Assembly: GCF_014649995.1 (NCBI RefSeq)
Contig: NZ_BMUC01000006.1
Coordinates: forward strand, 289,601 to 353,600
Length of the DNA: 64,000 nucleotides
Reading direction: 5' to 3'
Source of the DNA: Streptomyces griseoflavus
GTDB taxonomy: Bacteria; Actinomycetota; Actinomycetes; Streptomycetales; Streptomycetaceae
In this document: positions 52,824 to 62,491 of the stretch, one piece after another
Layout: every line of letters starts with the position of its first letter
Numbering within the stretch: the first letter of the stretch is position 1
Notes under the pieces: generated by a model
Seen by the model: only the letters and a program-made list of their open reading frames with translations
What the model was told of the DNA's origin: nothing
Database searches by the model: none
Translations under genes and position numbers: made by a program

Positions 52824-54344
52824 TCAGCGGGAGTCCGGGCCGGAGCGTCCGACCGGCGCGCCCGGTTCCGCCTCGCCGCGGGCCAGACGGCTGTGGTTGC
52901 GGCTGTAAAGGAAGTAGACGACTACGCCGATCGCCATCCAGACCCCGAAGCGGAGCCACGTCTCGGCGGGCAGGTTCAGCATCAGCCACAGGGAGGCGGC
53001 GACCGACACGATCGGCAGCACGGGCACCCAGGGGGTGCGGAACGCCCGCGGCAGGTCGGGCCGGGTCCTGCGGAGGATGATCACGCTGATCGCGACGATG
53101 ACGAAGGCGAACAGGGTGCCGATGTTCACCAGCGCGGCGAGTTCGTTCAGCGGGGTGAAGCCGGCGAGGATCGCGATGGCGACACCGAGCAGGATGGTCG
53201 GCCGGTGCGGGGTCCTGAACCGGGGGTGGACGCGGGAGAAGAACCTCGGCAGCAGTCCGTCGCGGCTCATCGCGAAGAAGACCCGGGTCTGGCCGAGCAG
53301 CAGGATCATGCAGACGGTCGTCAGGCCGACAGCGGCCCCGAAGCTGATGAAACCCGCGTACCACGGATGCCCGGTGGCCTTGAAGGCGTCCGCCAGCGGG
53401 GCGTCCACGGACAGTTCGGTGTAGTGCTGCATTCCGGTGACGACGAGCGACACCAGCACGTACAGCACGGTGCAGATGAACAGGGAGCCGAGGATGCCGC
53501 GGGGCATGTCGCGCTGCGGGTTCTTGGTCTCCTCGGCGGCCGTGGCGACGATGTCGAAGCCGATGAAGGCGAAGAACACCACCGAGGCCGCGGTGAAGAT
53601 ACCCATCACGCCGAAGTTGGCCGGGGCCCAGCCGAACATGAGCTGGATGAGCGGGGAAGCGAGACTGTCCCCCGCGGGCACGGGCTCCGACTTGGGGATG
53701 AAGGGGTCGTAGTTGTCCGCGGTGATGAAGAAGGCCCCCGCGATGATCACCACGAGGACCACGGTCACCTTGATGGCCACGACCACCGAGGTGACCCGGG
53801 CGGACAGCTTCATGCCGAGGACGAGGACGCCGGTGAGCACCAGCACCAGCACGGCGGCGAGGATGTCGAACCCGAAGACGTCGGAGCCCTCGCGGCTGCC
53901 CAGGACCGCGGGCATCTGCCAGCCGGCGTTGTCCATGAGCGACTGGATGTAACCCGACCAGCCGACGGCCACCACCGCCGTGCCCAGCGCGAATTCCAGG
54001 ACCAGGTCCCAGCCGATGATCCAGGCGGGCAGTTCACCCAGGGAGGCGTACGAGAACGTGTAGGCGGAGCCCGCCACCGGGACGGTGGAGGCGAACTCGG
54101 CGTAGCAGAGCGCGGCGAGCGCGCAGACGACGCCGGCCACCACGAAGGCCAGGGCGGTGGCCGGTCCGGCGTTGTCCTTGGCGACCGTGCCGGTGAGGAC
54201 GAAGATGCCGGTGCCGATGATGACACCGACGCCGAAGACGGTCAGATCCAGGGCGGACAGGGACTTCTTGAGCGAATGCTCGGGTTCCTCCGTGTCACGG
54301 ATCGACTGTTCGACCTTCTTCGTCCGGAAGAGGGGGCTTGTCAC
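52824..54344 (-). CDS. APC-superfamily amino-acid permease
   Basis: A 506-residue transporter with 12 predicted helices, of the cationic amino-acid transporter (CAT/YfnA) group. Helix 1 has the substrate loop FGVGVIIGTGIFVLTGTVA; then AGPATALAFVVAGVVCALAALCYAEFASTVPVAGSAYTFSYA, VFFAFIGFDIVATAAEETKNPQRDMPRGI and RPTILLGVAIAILAG. It probably imports amino acids with protons. The GTG at 54344 has GGGAGGT upstream. A soluble acidic start (TKKVEQSIRDTEEPEHSLKKSL) precedes helix 1, as in related proteins. It follows dxs on the same strand by 147 bases. Confidence 0.93.
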   Translation of the reverse strand: MTSPLFRTKKVEQSIRDTEEPEHSLKKSLSALDLTVFGVGVIIGTGIFVLTGTVAKDNAGPATALAFVVAGVVCALAALCYAEFASTVPVAGSAYTFSYASLGELPAWIIGWDLVLEFALGTAVVAVGWSGYIQSLMDNAGWQMPAVLGSREGSDVFGFDILAAVLVLVLTGVLVLGMKLSARVTSVVVAIKVTVVLVVIIAGAFFITADNYDPFIPKSEPVPAGDSLASPLIQLMFGWAPANFGVMGIFTAASVVFFAFIGFDIVATAAEETKNPQRDMPRGILGSLFICTVLYVLVSLVVTGMQHYTELSVDAPLADAFKATGHPWYAGFISFGAAVGLTTVCMILLLGQTRVFFAMSRDGLLPRFFSRVHPRFRTPHRPTILLGVAIAILAGFTPLNELAALVNIGTLFAFVIVAISVIILRRTRPDLPRAFRTPWVPVLPIVSVAASLWLMLNLPAETWLRFGVWMAIGVVVYFLYSRNHSRLARGEAEPGAPVGRSGPDSR

Positions 54345-54491
54345 GGGTACCTCCCACGCTTGTCGTCCTCGACATGATCGAGAGGGGGCGTAGGTCGTAT
54401 GCCCCGGCGCGGGCGCTCTCACGCGAACGGGCCGCGCGCGCCACTCTTCACAGTGGCACGGGCGGCCCATCCGGGCGATGCGGAGGCGACG

Positions 54492-56423
54492 TCAGTCGCG
54501 GGCGGGTTCCACCGAGTCGACGGCGTCCGCGGAGGAGTGCTCGTACTTCCCGTCGAGCTTGGCCACCAGGCCGGTCACCTGACGGGCGATGTCGGGAGCG
54601 GTCAGGCCGATCTCGGTCAGGACCTCGGCGCGCGAGGCGTGGTCGAGGAAGCGCGGCGGGATGCCGAAGTCGCGCAGCGGCACGTCCACACCGGCGTCGC
54701 GCAGCGCCTGGGCGATGGTCGAGCCGACACCGCCGACGCGGGAGTTGTCCTCCACGGTGACGACGACGCGGTGCTTCTCGGCGAGCGGGGCCATCGCCTC
54801 GTCGACGGGCTTGACCCAGCGCGGGTCGACGACGGTGGTGGAGATGCCCTGCCGGTCGAGCAGGGCGGCGATCTCCAGGCACATCGGCGCGAGCGCTCCC
54901 ACCGAGACCAGCAGCACGTCGGGGGTGTCCGTGCCGGGCTCGCGCAGGACGTCCATGCCGCCGACGCGGCCCACGGCGGGCACGGCCGGCCCGACGGCGC
55001 CCTTGGAGAAGCGCACCACGGTGGGGGCGTCCTCGACGACGGTGGCCTCGCGCAGCTGGGCGCGGACCTGGTCGGCGTCGCGCGGCGCGGCGAGCCGCAG
55101 GCCGGGGACGACCTGGAGGATGGACATGTCCCACATGCCGTTGTGGGAGGCGCCGTCGGTGCCGGTGACGCCGGCCCGGTCGAGGACGAACGTCACGCCG
55201 CACTTGTGCAGGGCCACGTCCATCAGCACCTGGTCGAAGGCGCGGTTGAGGAAGGTGGCGTACACGGCGAAGACGGGGTGCACCCCGGCGTGGGCGAGGC
55301 CGGCCGCGGAGACGGCGCCGTGCTGCTCGGCGATGCCGACGTCGTAGACCCGGTCGGGGAAGCGCTTGGCGAACTTGTCGAGGCCGACCGGCTGGAGCAT
55401 GGCGGCGGTGATGGCGACGATGTCCTCGCGCTCCTCGCCGAGTTTCACCATCTCCTCGCCGAAGACGCTCGTCCAGTCGGCGCCGGAGCTGGCGATCGGC
55501 AGGCCCGTGTCGGGGTGGATCTTGCCGACGGCGTGGAAGCGGTCGGCCTCGTCCTGGAGGGCGGGCTGGTAGCCGCGGCCCTTCTCGGTGAGGCAGTGCA
55601 CGATGACCGGGCCGCCGAAGCGCTTGGCGCGGGTCAGGGCGGACTCCAGGGCCTCGATGTCGTGGCCGTCGATGGGGCCGACGTACTTCAGGCCCAGGTC
55701 CTCGAACATGCCCTGCGGGGCGATGAAGTCCTTCAGGCCCTTCTTCGCGCCGTGCAGCGTGTCGAAGAGGGGCTTGCCGACGACCGGGGTGCGCTCCAGG
55801 AGGTCCTTGGTGCGGGTCAGGAAGCGCTCGTAGCCGTCGGTGGTGCGCAGGGTCGCCAGGTGGTTCGCCAGGCCGCCGATGGTGGGCGAGTAGGAGCGCT
55901 CGTTGTCGTTGACAACGATGACGAGCGGGCGGTCCTTGGCGTCGGCGATGTTGTTCAGCGCCTCCCAGGCCATGCCGCCGGTGAGCGCGCCGTCGCCGAT
56001 GACCGCGACGACGTGGCTGTCGCGCTTCTTGATCTGGTTGGCCTTGGCGATGCCGTCGGCCCAGCCGAGGACGGTGGAGGCGTGGCTGTTCTCGATGACG
56101 TCGTGCTCGGACTCCGCCTGCGAGGGGTAGCCGGACAGGCCGCCCTTCATCTTCAGCCTGGAGAAGTCCTGCCGGCCGGTCAGCAGCTTGTGCACGTAGG
56201 ACTGGTGGCCGGTGTCCCAGAGCACCTTGTCCCTGGGCGACTCGAAGACCCGGTGCAGGGCGATGGTGAGCTCCACCACACCGAGGTTGGGGCCGAGGTG
56301 GCCGCCGGTCTTGGAGACCGCCTCGACGAGGAAGGTCCGGATCTCCCCGGCCAGCCGGTCGAGCTCCTCCGGGCCGAGCCGGTCCAGATCGCGCGGTCCC
56401 CTGATGCGGGTCAGCAGCGGCAC
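54492..56423 (-). CDS. dxs: 1-Deoxy-D-xylulose-5-phosphate synthase
   Basis: A 643-residue thiamine-diphosphate enzyme joining pyruvate and glyceraldehyde-3-phosphate, the first step of the MEP isoprenoid pathway. Motifs: [51 protein letters not shown] with the TPP-binding [21 protein letters not shown] and the catalytic glutamate in [21 protein letters not shown] 56423 has AAGGAGG 8 bases upstream. S. coelicolor has two dxs genes, so this may be one of two. Confidence 0.96.
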   Translation of the reverse strand: MPLLTRIRGPRDLDRLGPEELDRLAGEIRTFLVEAVSKTGGHLGPNLGVVELTIALHRVFESPRDKVLWDTGHQSYVHKLLTGRQDFSRLKMKGGLSGYPSQAESEHDVIENSHASTVLGWADGIAKANQIKKRDSHVVAVIGDGALTGGMAWEALNNIADAKDRPLVIVVNDNERSYSPTIGGLANHLATLRTTDGYERFLTRTKDLLERTPVVGKPLFDTLHGAKKGLKDFIAPQGMFEDLGLKYVGPIDGHDIEALESALTRAKRFGGPVIVHCLTEKGRGYQPALQDEADRFHAVGKIHPDTGLPIASSGADWTSVFGEEMVKLGEEREDIVAITAAMLQPVGLDKFAKRFPDRVYDVGIAEQHGAVSAAGLAHAGVHPVFAVYATFLNRAFDQVLMDVALHKCGVTFVLDRAGVTGTDGASHNGMWDMSILQVVPGLRLAAPRDADQVRAQLREATVVEDAPTVVRFSKGAVGPAVPAVGRVGGMDVLREPGTDTPDVLLVSVGALAPMCLEIAALLDRQGISTTVVDPRWVKPVDEAMAPLAEKHRVVVTVEDNSRVGGVGSTIAQALRDAGVDVPLRDFGIPPRFLDHASRAEVLTEIGLTAPDIARQVTGLVAKLDGKYEHSSADAVDSVEPARD

Positions 56424-56561
56424 CCGTGCCTCCTTGCAGTAGAGCTGATCGAGCTGTTGCCGGGCGGGTCGAGTCTAATCTTCCGCTCCGGTGGAACGAC
56501 TCCGGGCGGTGCGTCGTGCGTCACCCGATCAGCAGTACCCGGATGCGCCCGTCCTACGACA

Positions 56562-56602
56562 CGGCTGTTGCCCGGCACCTGAGAGGCACCGGGCAACAGC
56601 CG
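56562..56602 (-). terminator. Terminator after the xylose-type transporter operon
   Basis: A 14-bp perfect stem, CGGCTGTTGCCCGG with its complement, around a 13-base loop, 20 bases beyond the permease stop. Confidence 0.8.
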
Positions 56603-56622
56603 ACGGATCCGTACCGGGCCCG

Positions 56623-57942
56623 CTAGGCGCGACCGGCCGTCTTCTGCGTCTTGCGGGTGACCGCGTCGATGACGACGGTCGCCAGCAGCACACCACCGGT
56701 GATCATGTACTGCACCGGCGAGGCGATGCCTTCCAGCGCGAGACCGTACGTGATCGAGATGATGACCATCACACCGAGCAGCGCGTCCCACGTGCGGCCG
56801 CGGCCACCGAAGAGCGACGTACCACCGATGACGGCCGCGGCGATGACGTTCATCAGGAACTCACCGGTGCCCGCGCCCTGGTTGGCGGAGGCGATCTTCG
56901 AAGCGACGAACAGGCCGCCGATCGCGGCGAAGGTGCCGGCGATCGCGAAGACCGAGATCCGGACCAGTTCCACGTTGATGCCGGCGCGGCGGGACGCCTC
57001 GACGCTGCCGCCGAGCGCGAAGACCTTGCGGCCGTAGGCGGTGCGGCGCAGCACGAAGTCCGTGAGGACCAGGAAGGCCAGGAAGATCACCACGGCCAGC
57101 GGCAGGCCCTTGTACTGGTTGAAGACGATCGCGACGGCGAAGGCCAGGATCGCCAGCAGCACGGTCCGCACGATGATCTCGTTCAGCGGGCGGGACGGCA
57201 CCCCGGCGGCCTCGCGGCGGCGGTTGTCGAAGAACGCGAGGAGGAAGTACCCCGCGGTCGCGACGATCGCCAGGCCGTACGCGGCGGCCACGTCCGAGAA
57301 GTAGTAGCTGGTCAGCTTGACGACCAGGCCCTCGGAGTCCAGGTTGATGGTGCCGTTGCTGCCGAGGATCTGCAGCATGAAGCCCTGCCAGAACAGCAGT
57401 CCGGCCAGGGTCACGGCGAAGGCCGGGACGCCGATGCGGGCGAAGATGAAGCCGTGGATGGCGCCGGCCACCGTGCCGGTGAGGATCGCCAGCACCAGGG
57501 CCAGGACCTCGTTCATCCCGTGGGTGACGCTCATCACCGCGAAGGCGGCGCCCGCGACACCGCTGACCGAGCCGACCGACAGGTCGATCTCGCCGAGCAG
57601 CAGGACGAAGACGATGCCGACGGCGATCATGCCGGTGCCGACCATGGCGACGGACATGTCGGAGAAGTTGCCGGCGGTGAGGAAGTTGGGGTTCAGGCTG
57701 GTGAAGATGGCCCAGATGATCAGCAGGCCGACCACGACGGGGATGGAGCCGAGGTCACCGGCCTTCATCTTCCGCTTGAACTCGTTCCAGTAGCCGAGGA
57801 AGCCCTGCTCGCGGACGAGCAGCCGGGGGTCGACCACGGTGACCGCGGCGGGGGCCGCCTCGGGGTTCTCCACGGCGTGGTCCTCGGCCGGGGTGGAGGT
57901 CTTGTCCGACGTCTTGTCGGTGCTCACGTCTTCGGTGCTCAC
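56623..57942 (-). CDS. xylH: Xylose-type ABC transporter permease
   Basis: A 439-residue membrane permease of the RbsC/XylH group with about 10-12 helices. After a 60-residue cytoplasmic tail containing a repeated STEDVSTDK stretch come FVLLLGEIDLSVGSVSGVAGAAFAV, GFIFARIGVPAFAVTLAGLLFWQGFMLQI, GRKVFALGGSVEASRRAGINV and AAAVIGGTSLFGGRGRTWDALLGV. The GTG at 57942 overlaps the ATPase stop. The long central loop (FDNRRREAAGVPSRPLNE) is typical of xylose permeases. Confidence 0.9.
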   Translation of the reverse strand: MSTEDVSTDKTSDKTSTPAEDHAVENPEAAPAAVTVVDPRLLVREQGFLGYWNEFKRKMKAGDLGSIPVVVGLLIIWAIFTSLNPNFLTAGNFSDMSVAMVGTGMIAVGIVFVLLLGEIDLSVGSVSGVAGAAFAVMSVTHGMNEVLALVLAILTGTVAGAIHGFIFARIGVPAFAVTLAGLLFWQGFMLQILGSNGTINLDSEGLVVKLTSYYFSDVAAAYGLAIVATAGYFLLAFFDNRRREAAGVPSRPLNEIIVRTVLLAILAFAVAIVFNQYKGLPLAVVIFLAFLVLTDFVLRRTAYGRKVFALGGSVEASRRAGINVELVRISVFAIAGTFAAIGGLFVASKIASANQGAGTGEFLMNVIAAAVIGGTSLFGGRGRTWDALLGVMVIISITYGLALEGIASPVQYMITGGVLLATVVIDAVTRKTQKTAGRA

Positions 57943-58721
57943 TTCTTGACCTCCCCATTGGTGCGCGCCGCACGACGGGTCACGGCGTTGTCCGTGGCGC
58001 CCGTGATGGCGGAGATGATCTCTTCCTGCGAGGTCGACTTGACCTCGAAGACGCCGTTGTTGCGCCCGAGGCGCAGAACCGCGACCTTGTCCGCCACGGC
58101 CTTCACATCGGCCATGTTGTGGCTGATGAGGATGACCGCGTGACCGCGCTCGCGCAGCCGCTCGACCAGGTCGAGGACCTGCGCGGTCTGCTCGACGCCG
58201 AGGGCGGCGGTGGGCTCGTCGAGGATCACCAGCTTCGGCTCGCCGAGCATGGACCGGGCGATGGCCACGACCTGGCGCTGACCGCCGGAGAGCGAGGCGA
58301 TCGGGATCCGGACGCTGGGGATGCGGATCGAGAGCGTGTCGAGGAGCTCGCGGGAGCGGCGCTCCATCTCGACCTCGTCCAGGACGCCGCGCCTGCGGAG
58401 CTCCCGGCCCAGGTAGAGGTTGCCGACGACGTCGATGTTGTCGCACAGCGCGAGGTCCTGGTAGACCGTCGCGATGCCCAGGTTCTGGGCGTCGTGCGGC
58501 CGGTTGATCTGGACGGCCTTGCCGTCCCATTCGATGACACCCTCATCGATGGGGTGCACGCCGGCGATCGTCTTGACCAGCGTGGACTTTCCGGCACCGT
58601 TGTCGCCCACCAGGGCGACCACCTCACCGGCGTGGACCTCAAGCTCTACGTCGGTGAGCGCCTGGACGGCACCGAACCGCTTGGAGACCCCGCGCAACGC
58701 CAGCACGGGCGTAGCGGACAC
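57939..58721 (-). CDS. xylG: Xylose-type ABC transporter ATPase
   Basis: A 260-residue single ATPase domain: GDNGAGKSTLVKTIAGV (Walker A), SLSGGQRQVVAIARSM (signature), LVILDEPTAALGVEQT (Walker B) and ILISHNMADV. It is half the size of E. coli XylG, which is normal for the Streptomyces system, and presumably acts as a homodimer. I prefer the GTG at 58721, nine bases after AAGGAG, over ATG 58730, which touches the ribosome site. It is the middle gene of xylFGH. Confidence 0.9.
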   Translation of the reverse strand: MSATPVLALRGVSKRFGAVQALTDVELEVHAGEVVALVGDNGAGKSTLVKTIAGVHPIDEGVIEWDGKAVQINRPHDAQNLGIATVYQDLALCDNIDVVGNLYLGRELRRRGVLDEVEMERRSRELLDTLSIRIPSVRIPIASLSGGQRQVVAIARSMLGEPKLVILDEPTAALGVEQTAQVLDLVERLRERGHAVILISHNMADVKAVADKVAVLRLGRNNGVFEVKSTSQEEIISAITGATDNAVTRRAARTNGEVKK

Positions 58722-58912
58722 GTGAACCATCTCCTTCGCCGCCTGACCCGGCGGGAGGTTGTGCAGAGAATTTGGGGGGGTGTTCCGTCCGGCGCCCCGC
58801 GTAGCTTGCGGGGCTGATGTGTGCGGGGCGCCGGCGGAAGCGCGTGGCAGTCGGTCCCGGGAGGGAGTCCGGGTCACGGACTCCCCCGTGTGTCACGGGA
58901 CTCGGGGACTGC

Positions 58913-60025
58913 TTACTTGAGGCCGATCTTGTCGCAGGCGGCCTTGTACTTGTCCGTGCAGATCTCCTGGACGGTGTAGATGCCGTCCTTGATCAGGGTG
59001 TCGTTGATGTTCTCCTGGGTCAGCGAGATGACCGGGACGAGAACGGAGGGGACGGCCTTGGTGGTGGGGCTGTCGACCTTGTCCTTGGCGACGGAGTCCA
59101 GCGACTTGCCCTGGGCGAGCAGCACGGCCAGCTCCGCGGCGACGTTCGCCTCCTGCGGGAACGGCTTGTAGACGCTCATGAACTGCTCACCGGTGACGAT
59201 GCGCTGCACACCCGCGAGTTCGGCGTCCTGGCCGGTGACCGGGACGGAGATGCCGGCGGCCTTCAGGGCGGTGATGATGCCGCCCGCCATGCCGTCGTTG
59301 GCGGAGTAGACGCCGACGATCTTGTCCTTGCCGAGGGCGGAGATGGCGCCCTCCATGTTGGCGTTGGCGTTCTCCGGCTTCCACTCCTTGGTGTCGTACT
59401 CGCGGCCGATCTTCACCTTGCCGTCGAGGACGGAGTGCGCGCCCTGCTTGAAGAGGGCGGCGTTCGGGTCGGTGGAGGAACCGTTCATCATGACGATCTG
59501 GCCGTCCTTGGCCTTGTCGCCCAGCTTCTCCAGCAGGGCCTCGCCCTGGGTCTTGCCGACGGTCACGTTGTCGAACGAGGTGTAGGCGTCGATCGGGCCC
59601 TCGGCGAGCCGGTCGAAGGCGACGACCGGGATGCCGGCGTCCTTGGCCTTCTTCACCGAGCCGGCGATCGCCTTGGCGTCGACGGCGCCCAGGATCAGCA
59701 CGTCCACCTTGTTGGTGATCATCGTGTCGACCTGCTGGTTCTGCAGGCTGGCGTCCTGCTTGGCGTTGGCGTAGACCACCTCGCCCTTGTTGCTCGTGAG
59801 CTCCTTGACCTTCTTCTCGATCAAGGGCTTGTCGAACTTCTCGTACCGCGCGGTCTGGTTCTCCGGCAGCAGCAGACCGACCTTGATGTCGTCGCCCTTG
59901 GCGGCGGCGGATTCGCCGGAGTCCTTCTTGTCACCGGACTCGGCGGCACTGCCACAAGCGGCGAGCGAGACGGCCATCGCACCGGCGGCAACGGCAAAGG
60001 CAACGCGACGCATACGCGTGTTCAT
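58913..60025 (-). CDS. xylF: Xylose-type sugar-binding lipoprotein
   Basis: A 370-residue lipoprotein with lipobox LAAC at about residue 24. Core: IKVGLLLPENQTARYEKFDKPLIEKKV, VDVLILGAVDAKAIAGSVKKAKDAGIPVVAFDRLAEG, TSFDNVTVGKTQGEALLEKLG and GVYSANDGMAGGIITALKAAGI, characteristic of XylF-type receptors. It delivers the sugar to XylGH. In S. coelicolor the orthologous system next to rok7B7 is linked to xylose use. The ATG 60025 follows AGGGAGG. A 192-base gap with no hairpin obvious separates it from xylG. Confidence 0.92.
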   Translation of the reverse strand: MNTRMRRVAFAVAAGAMAVSLAACGSAAESGDKKDSGESAAAKGDDIKVGLLLPENQTARYEKFDKPLIEKKVKELTSNKGEVVYANAKQDASLQNQQVDTMITNKVDVLILGAVDAKAIAGSVKKAKDAGIPVVAFDRLAEGPIDAYTSFDNVTVGKTQGEALLEKLGDKAKDGQIVMMNGSSTDPNAALFKQGAHSVLDGKVKIGREYDTKEWKPENANANMEGAISALGKDKIVGVYSANDGMAGGIITALKAAGISVPVTGQDAELAGVQRIVTGEQFMSVYKPFPQEANVAAELAVLLAQGKSLDSVAKDKVDSPTTKAVPSVLVPVISLTQENINDTLIKDGIYTVQEICTDKYKAACDKIGLK

Positions 60026-60098
60026 TCAGAAACCTCCCTGACGAGGCCGCGTCGTTGCGGCCGAGGTGGCTGGAAGTCAACTCGGCCACACGTGCGAC

Positions 60099-60111
60099 GT
60101 CAAGAAGTAAA
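60099..60111 (-). promoter_or_regulatory. Rok7B7 binding-site match upstream of xylF
   Basis: The minus strand reads TTTACTTCTTGAC, which fits every position of the published Rok7B7 consensus as I remember it (TTKAMKHSTTSAV). It lies about 75 bases before the xylF ATG and overlaps a TTGACG -35-like box. Confidence 0.65.
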
Positions 60112-60121
60112 TCCTTAACGA

Positions 60122-60139
60122 GATGGCAACGGTGCCATC
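60122..60139. promoter_or_regulatory. Inverted repeat between rok7B7 and xylF
   Basis: GATGGCA-ACGG-TGCCATC, two exact 7-bp arms, 7 bases after the rok7B7 stop. It may end the rok7B7 transcript or be a second operator of xylF. Confidence 0.5.
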
Positions 60140-60145
60140 CGTTCT

Positions 60146-61384
60146 CTAAGTGAAGGCAGGACTGGCCGACTTGAGCGACCCTGTCGCAGTTCCGTCGAGA
60201 AGGGTCGAATCGCCCATCTCGCTCAGGGCGAGGGCGAGCGCTCCGAGGACCTCCGCGCGGCCCCCCAGTGCCCCGGGGAGGACGGACAGTTGACGTGCCG
60301 CGCTGGGGATCGCGTAGCGGCTCACGGACTCCCGGATCGGCGCCAGGACCAGCTCGCCGGCCTCGGCGAGATCGCCGCCGAGGACCACCCGGCTGGGGTT
60401 GAGCAGGTTGCAGAGATTGGCGACTCCACTGCCGATGTGGCGGCCGACGTCGGCGATCACGCGACGACAGCCCGGGTCACCGTCCCGCGCCAGCCGGACG
60501 ACGCCTTCCATCGTCAGGTCGGTGCCGTGGCTGGGCTGGAGCAGCGGGAGCACGTAGCGCGCGGCCGTGAAGGTCTCCAGGCAGCCGCGGTTGCCGCAGC
60601 GGCACACGGGGCCGGATTCGTCGAGTGTAATGTGTCCGATCTCACCCGCCGTGCCGCCCGGTCCGCGGTAGATCTTGCCGCTGATCACCAGGCCCGCGCC
60701 GACACCGCTGGCCACCTTGATGTACGCCAGGTCGCGCACGCCGCGGCCGCTCCCCCAGACCATCTCGCCGAGGGCGCCGAGGTTGGCGTCGTTGTCCACG
60801 TGCACCGGCACGCCGAGCCGCCCCCGCAGCTCCTCGGCGGGCTTGGTGCCGGTCCAGCCCGGCAGGATCGCGGTCGAGCCGAGGGTGCCGGACTCCACGT
60901 CGATCGGACCGGGCACGCCGAGGCCGACCCCGGCGACCTTGGAGGGGTCCACGCCGGTCGCCTCGATCAGCCGGCTGACCAGCTGTTCCGCCCGGTCGAA
61001 ACCCTGGGTCGAGGAGGCGTCCACGTCCAGCGGCTCGGACTCCTCGGCCAGCACCTGGTGGGCGAGGTTCCCGACCGCGACCCGTAGGTGGGTGTGTCCG
61101 AAGTCGACACCGATGACGATGCCGGCGTCCCCGCTCAGCGAGACGCTGCGGGCCCGGCGTCCGCCCGACGAGGTCGGGGTGACCTCGACCGTTCCGCCGT
61201 CCTTCAGTTCCCGGACGATGTTGGAGACCGTGGCCGCGGACAGGCCGGTCGTCCTCGCGATCTCGGCCTGGGTGAGGGAACCCGCAAGACGTACTGCCCG
61301 GACGACCCGCTCCAGGTTGGCTCGGTGCAGCGACGACTGCGACCCCGGAGTCTCCACGACGACCTCCTGCGCGCGGGGCCGCAT
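60146..61384 (-). CDS. rok7B7: ROK-family regulator Rok7B7
   Basis: A 412-residue repressor/activator. The winged helix covers NLERVVRAVRLAGSLTQAEIARTTGLSAATVSNIVREL; the ROK sugar-kinase-like domain has GVDFGHTHLRVAVGNLAHQV, GVGLGVPGPID, VHVDNDANLGALGEMVWG, SGVGAGLVISGKIYRGPGGTAGEIGH and the zinc motif CRCGNRGCLE. Kinase activity is not needed for regulation. In S. coelicolor Rok7B7 affects xylose uptake, carbon catabolite repression and antibiotic production. I take ATG 61384, with AGAGGGG upstream; ATG 61402 is possible. Its neighbours xylF and ngcEFG fit the known locus. Confidence 0.93.
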   Translation of the reverse strand: MRPRAQEVVVETPGSQSSLHRANLERVVRAVRLAGSLTQAEIARTTGLSAATVSNIVRELKDGGTVEVTPTSSGGRRARSVSLSGDAGIVIGVDFGHTHLRVAVGNLAHQVLAEESEPLDVDASSTQGFDRAEQLVSRLIEATGVDPSKVAGVGLGVPGPIDVESGTLGSTAILPGWTGTKPAEELRGRLGVPVHVDNDANLGALGEMVWGSGRGVRDLAYIKVASGVGAGLVISGKIYRGPGGTAGEIGHITLDESGPVCRCGNRGCLETFTAARYVLPLLQPSHGTDLTMEGVVRLARDGDPGCRRVIADVGRHIGSGVANLCNLLNPSRVVLGGDLAEAGELVLAPIRESVSRYAIPSAARQLSVLPGALGGRAEVLGALALALSEMGDSTLLDGTATGSLKSASPAFT

Positions 61385-61411
61385 CGGTGAGGCCCCTCTC
61401 ATGTCCAACTA

Positions 61412-61424
61412 GTGAACTCTAAGA
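61412..61424 (-). promoter_or_regulatory. Partial Rok7B7 site upstream of its own gene
   Basis: The minus strand reads TCTTAGAGTTCAC, 11 of 13 positions of the Rok7B7 consensus as I recall it, about 28 bases before ATG 61384. Autoregulation is possible. Confidence 0.35.
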
Positions 61425-61488
61425 TGAGCTGTTCGGGTTGCCTCCCGTCAAGAGGTTGAACCGTTTCCGGGTGCATGGACACACACGG

Positions 61489-61520
61489 ACACGCCGCTCC
61501 CTGCGACGGGAGCGGCGTGT
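61489..61520 (-). terminator. Terminator of ngcEFG
   Basis: ACACGCCGCTCCC pairs exactly with GGGAGCGGCGTGT across a 6-base loop, 20 bases after the ngcG stop. Confidence 0.8.
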
Positions 61521-61540
61521 GAACAGCCGGTTCCGGAGCG

Positions 61541-62476
61541 TTACTTCAAGGTTGCGGAGGTGAGCCCGGCCTGGACCTGGCGCTGGAAGGACAGGTACAC
61601 CACCAGCATGGGCACCATGGCGATGGTCACACCGGCGAAGAGGACGGGGAGGTCCGAGGCGTAGCCCTGCTGCTGCTGGAGCTGGATGAGCCCCTGGGTC
61701 AGCACGTAGCGTTCCGGATCGTCACCGCTCTGCGGCTGCATCAGCACGGTCGGCAGGATGTACTGGTTCCACTGGCCGAGCGTGTTGAAGATGCCGACGC
61801 TCAGCAGTCCGGGCTTGGCCATCGGCATCATCACCTGGAAGAAGGTCCGGGTGTGCGAGGCCCCGTCCAGGATCGCCGCCTCGAAGACCGCCGTGGGCAG
61901 GGTCCGGAAGAAGGCGTGCATGAAGAACACCGTGAACGGCAGCGAGTAGGCCACGTACACCAGGGCCAGGCCGTGGTAGGTGTTCAGCATGTCCAGGCGC
62001 TTGACCATGAAGAACAGCGGCACCAGCGCCAGGAAGACGGGGAACATCGCGCCGGCGACGAAGAAGTAGTACAGCAGGCGGTTGCCCCGGAACTCGTAGC
62101 GGGCCAGCACGTAGGCGGCCATGGCGCCGAACAGCATCGTCAGCGGCACGGAGATGACCAGCACGATGACCGTGCTGGTGAAGTAGTCGCCGATGCCCTT
62201 CTCCCAGGCGCGGGAGAAGACGCCCAGGTCCCAGTTCTGCGGCCAGCCGAAGGCCGAACCGCCGATCTGCGCGTCGGTCCGGAAGGAGCTGAGCACCAGC
62301 CACACCAGCGGCAGCACGATCAGCACTCCCCACACGGCGAGGAAGCCGTGCGAGAAGACGTTCAGCACGACGCCTTCGCTGCGCCGGTCGCCGGGCCGGA
62401 CGCCGTCCTTGCCTGCCGGCGGGCGGGGCGGGGTGGGGCCCTGGGTGGGGGCGGTTTCCTTGAGAGGTGCGCTCAT
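61541..62476 (-). CDS. ngcG: GlcNAc/chitobiose ABC transporter permease NgcG
   Basis: A 311-residue MalG-type permease with six helices. A 40-residue Pro-rich cytoplasmic start precedes helix 1 (FLAVWGVLIVLPLVWLVLSSF). The EAA loop that contacts the ATPase is VFEAAILDGASHTRTFFQVMMPMAKPGL. Orthologous position (next to rok7B7) and order identify it as NgcG; the importer takes up N-acetylglucosamine and chitobiose and uses a shared ATPase (MsiK) encoded elsewhere, since none is present here. The start is ATG 62476. Confidence 0.9.
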   Translation of the reverse strand: MSAPLKETAPTQGPTPPRPPAGKDGVRPGDRRSEGVVLNVFSHGFLAVWGVLIVLPLVWLVLSSFRTDAQIGGSAFGWPQNWDLGVFSRAWEKGIGDYFTSTVIVLVISVPLTMLFGAMAAYVLARYEFRGNRLLYYFFVAGAMFPVFLALVPLFFMVKRLDMLNTYHGLALVYVAYSLPFTVFFMHAFFRTLPTAVFEAAILDGASHTRTFFQVMMPMAKPGLLSVGIFNTLGQWNQYILPTVLMQPQSGDDPERYVLTQGLIQLQQQQGYASDLPVLFAGVTIAMVPMLVVYLSFQRQVQAGLTSATLK

Positions 62477-62491
62477 CGTCGTTGCTCCGCC

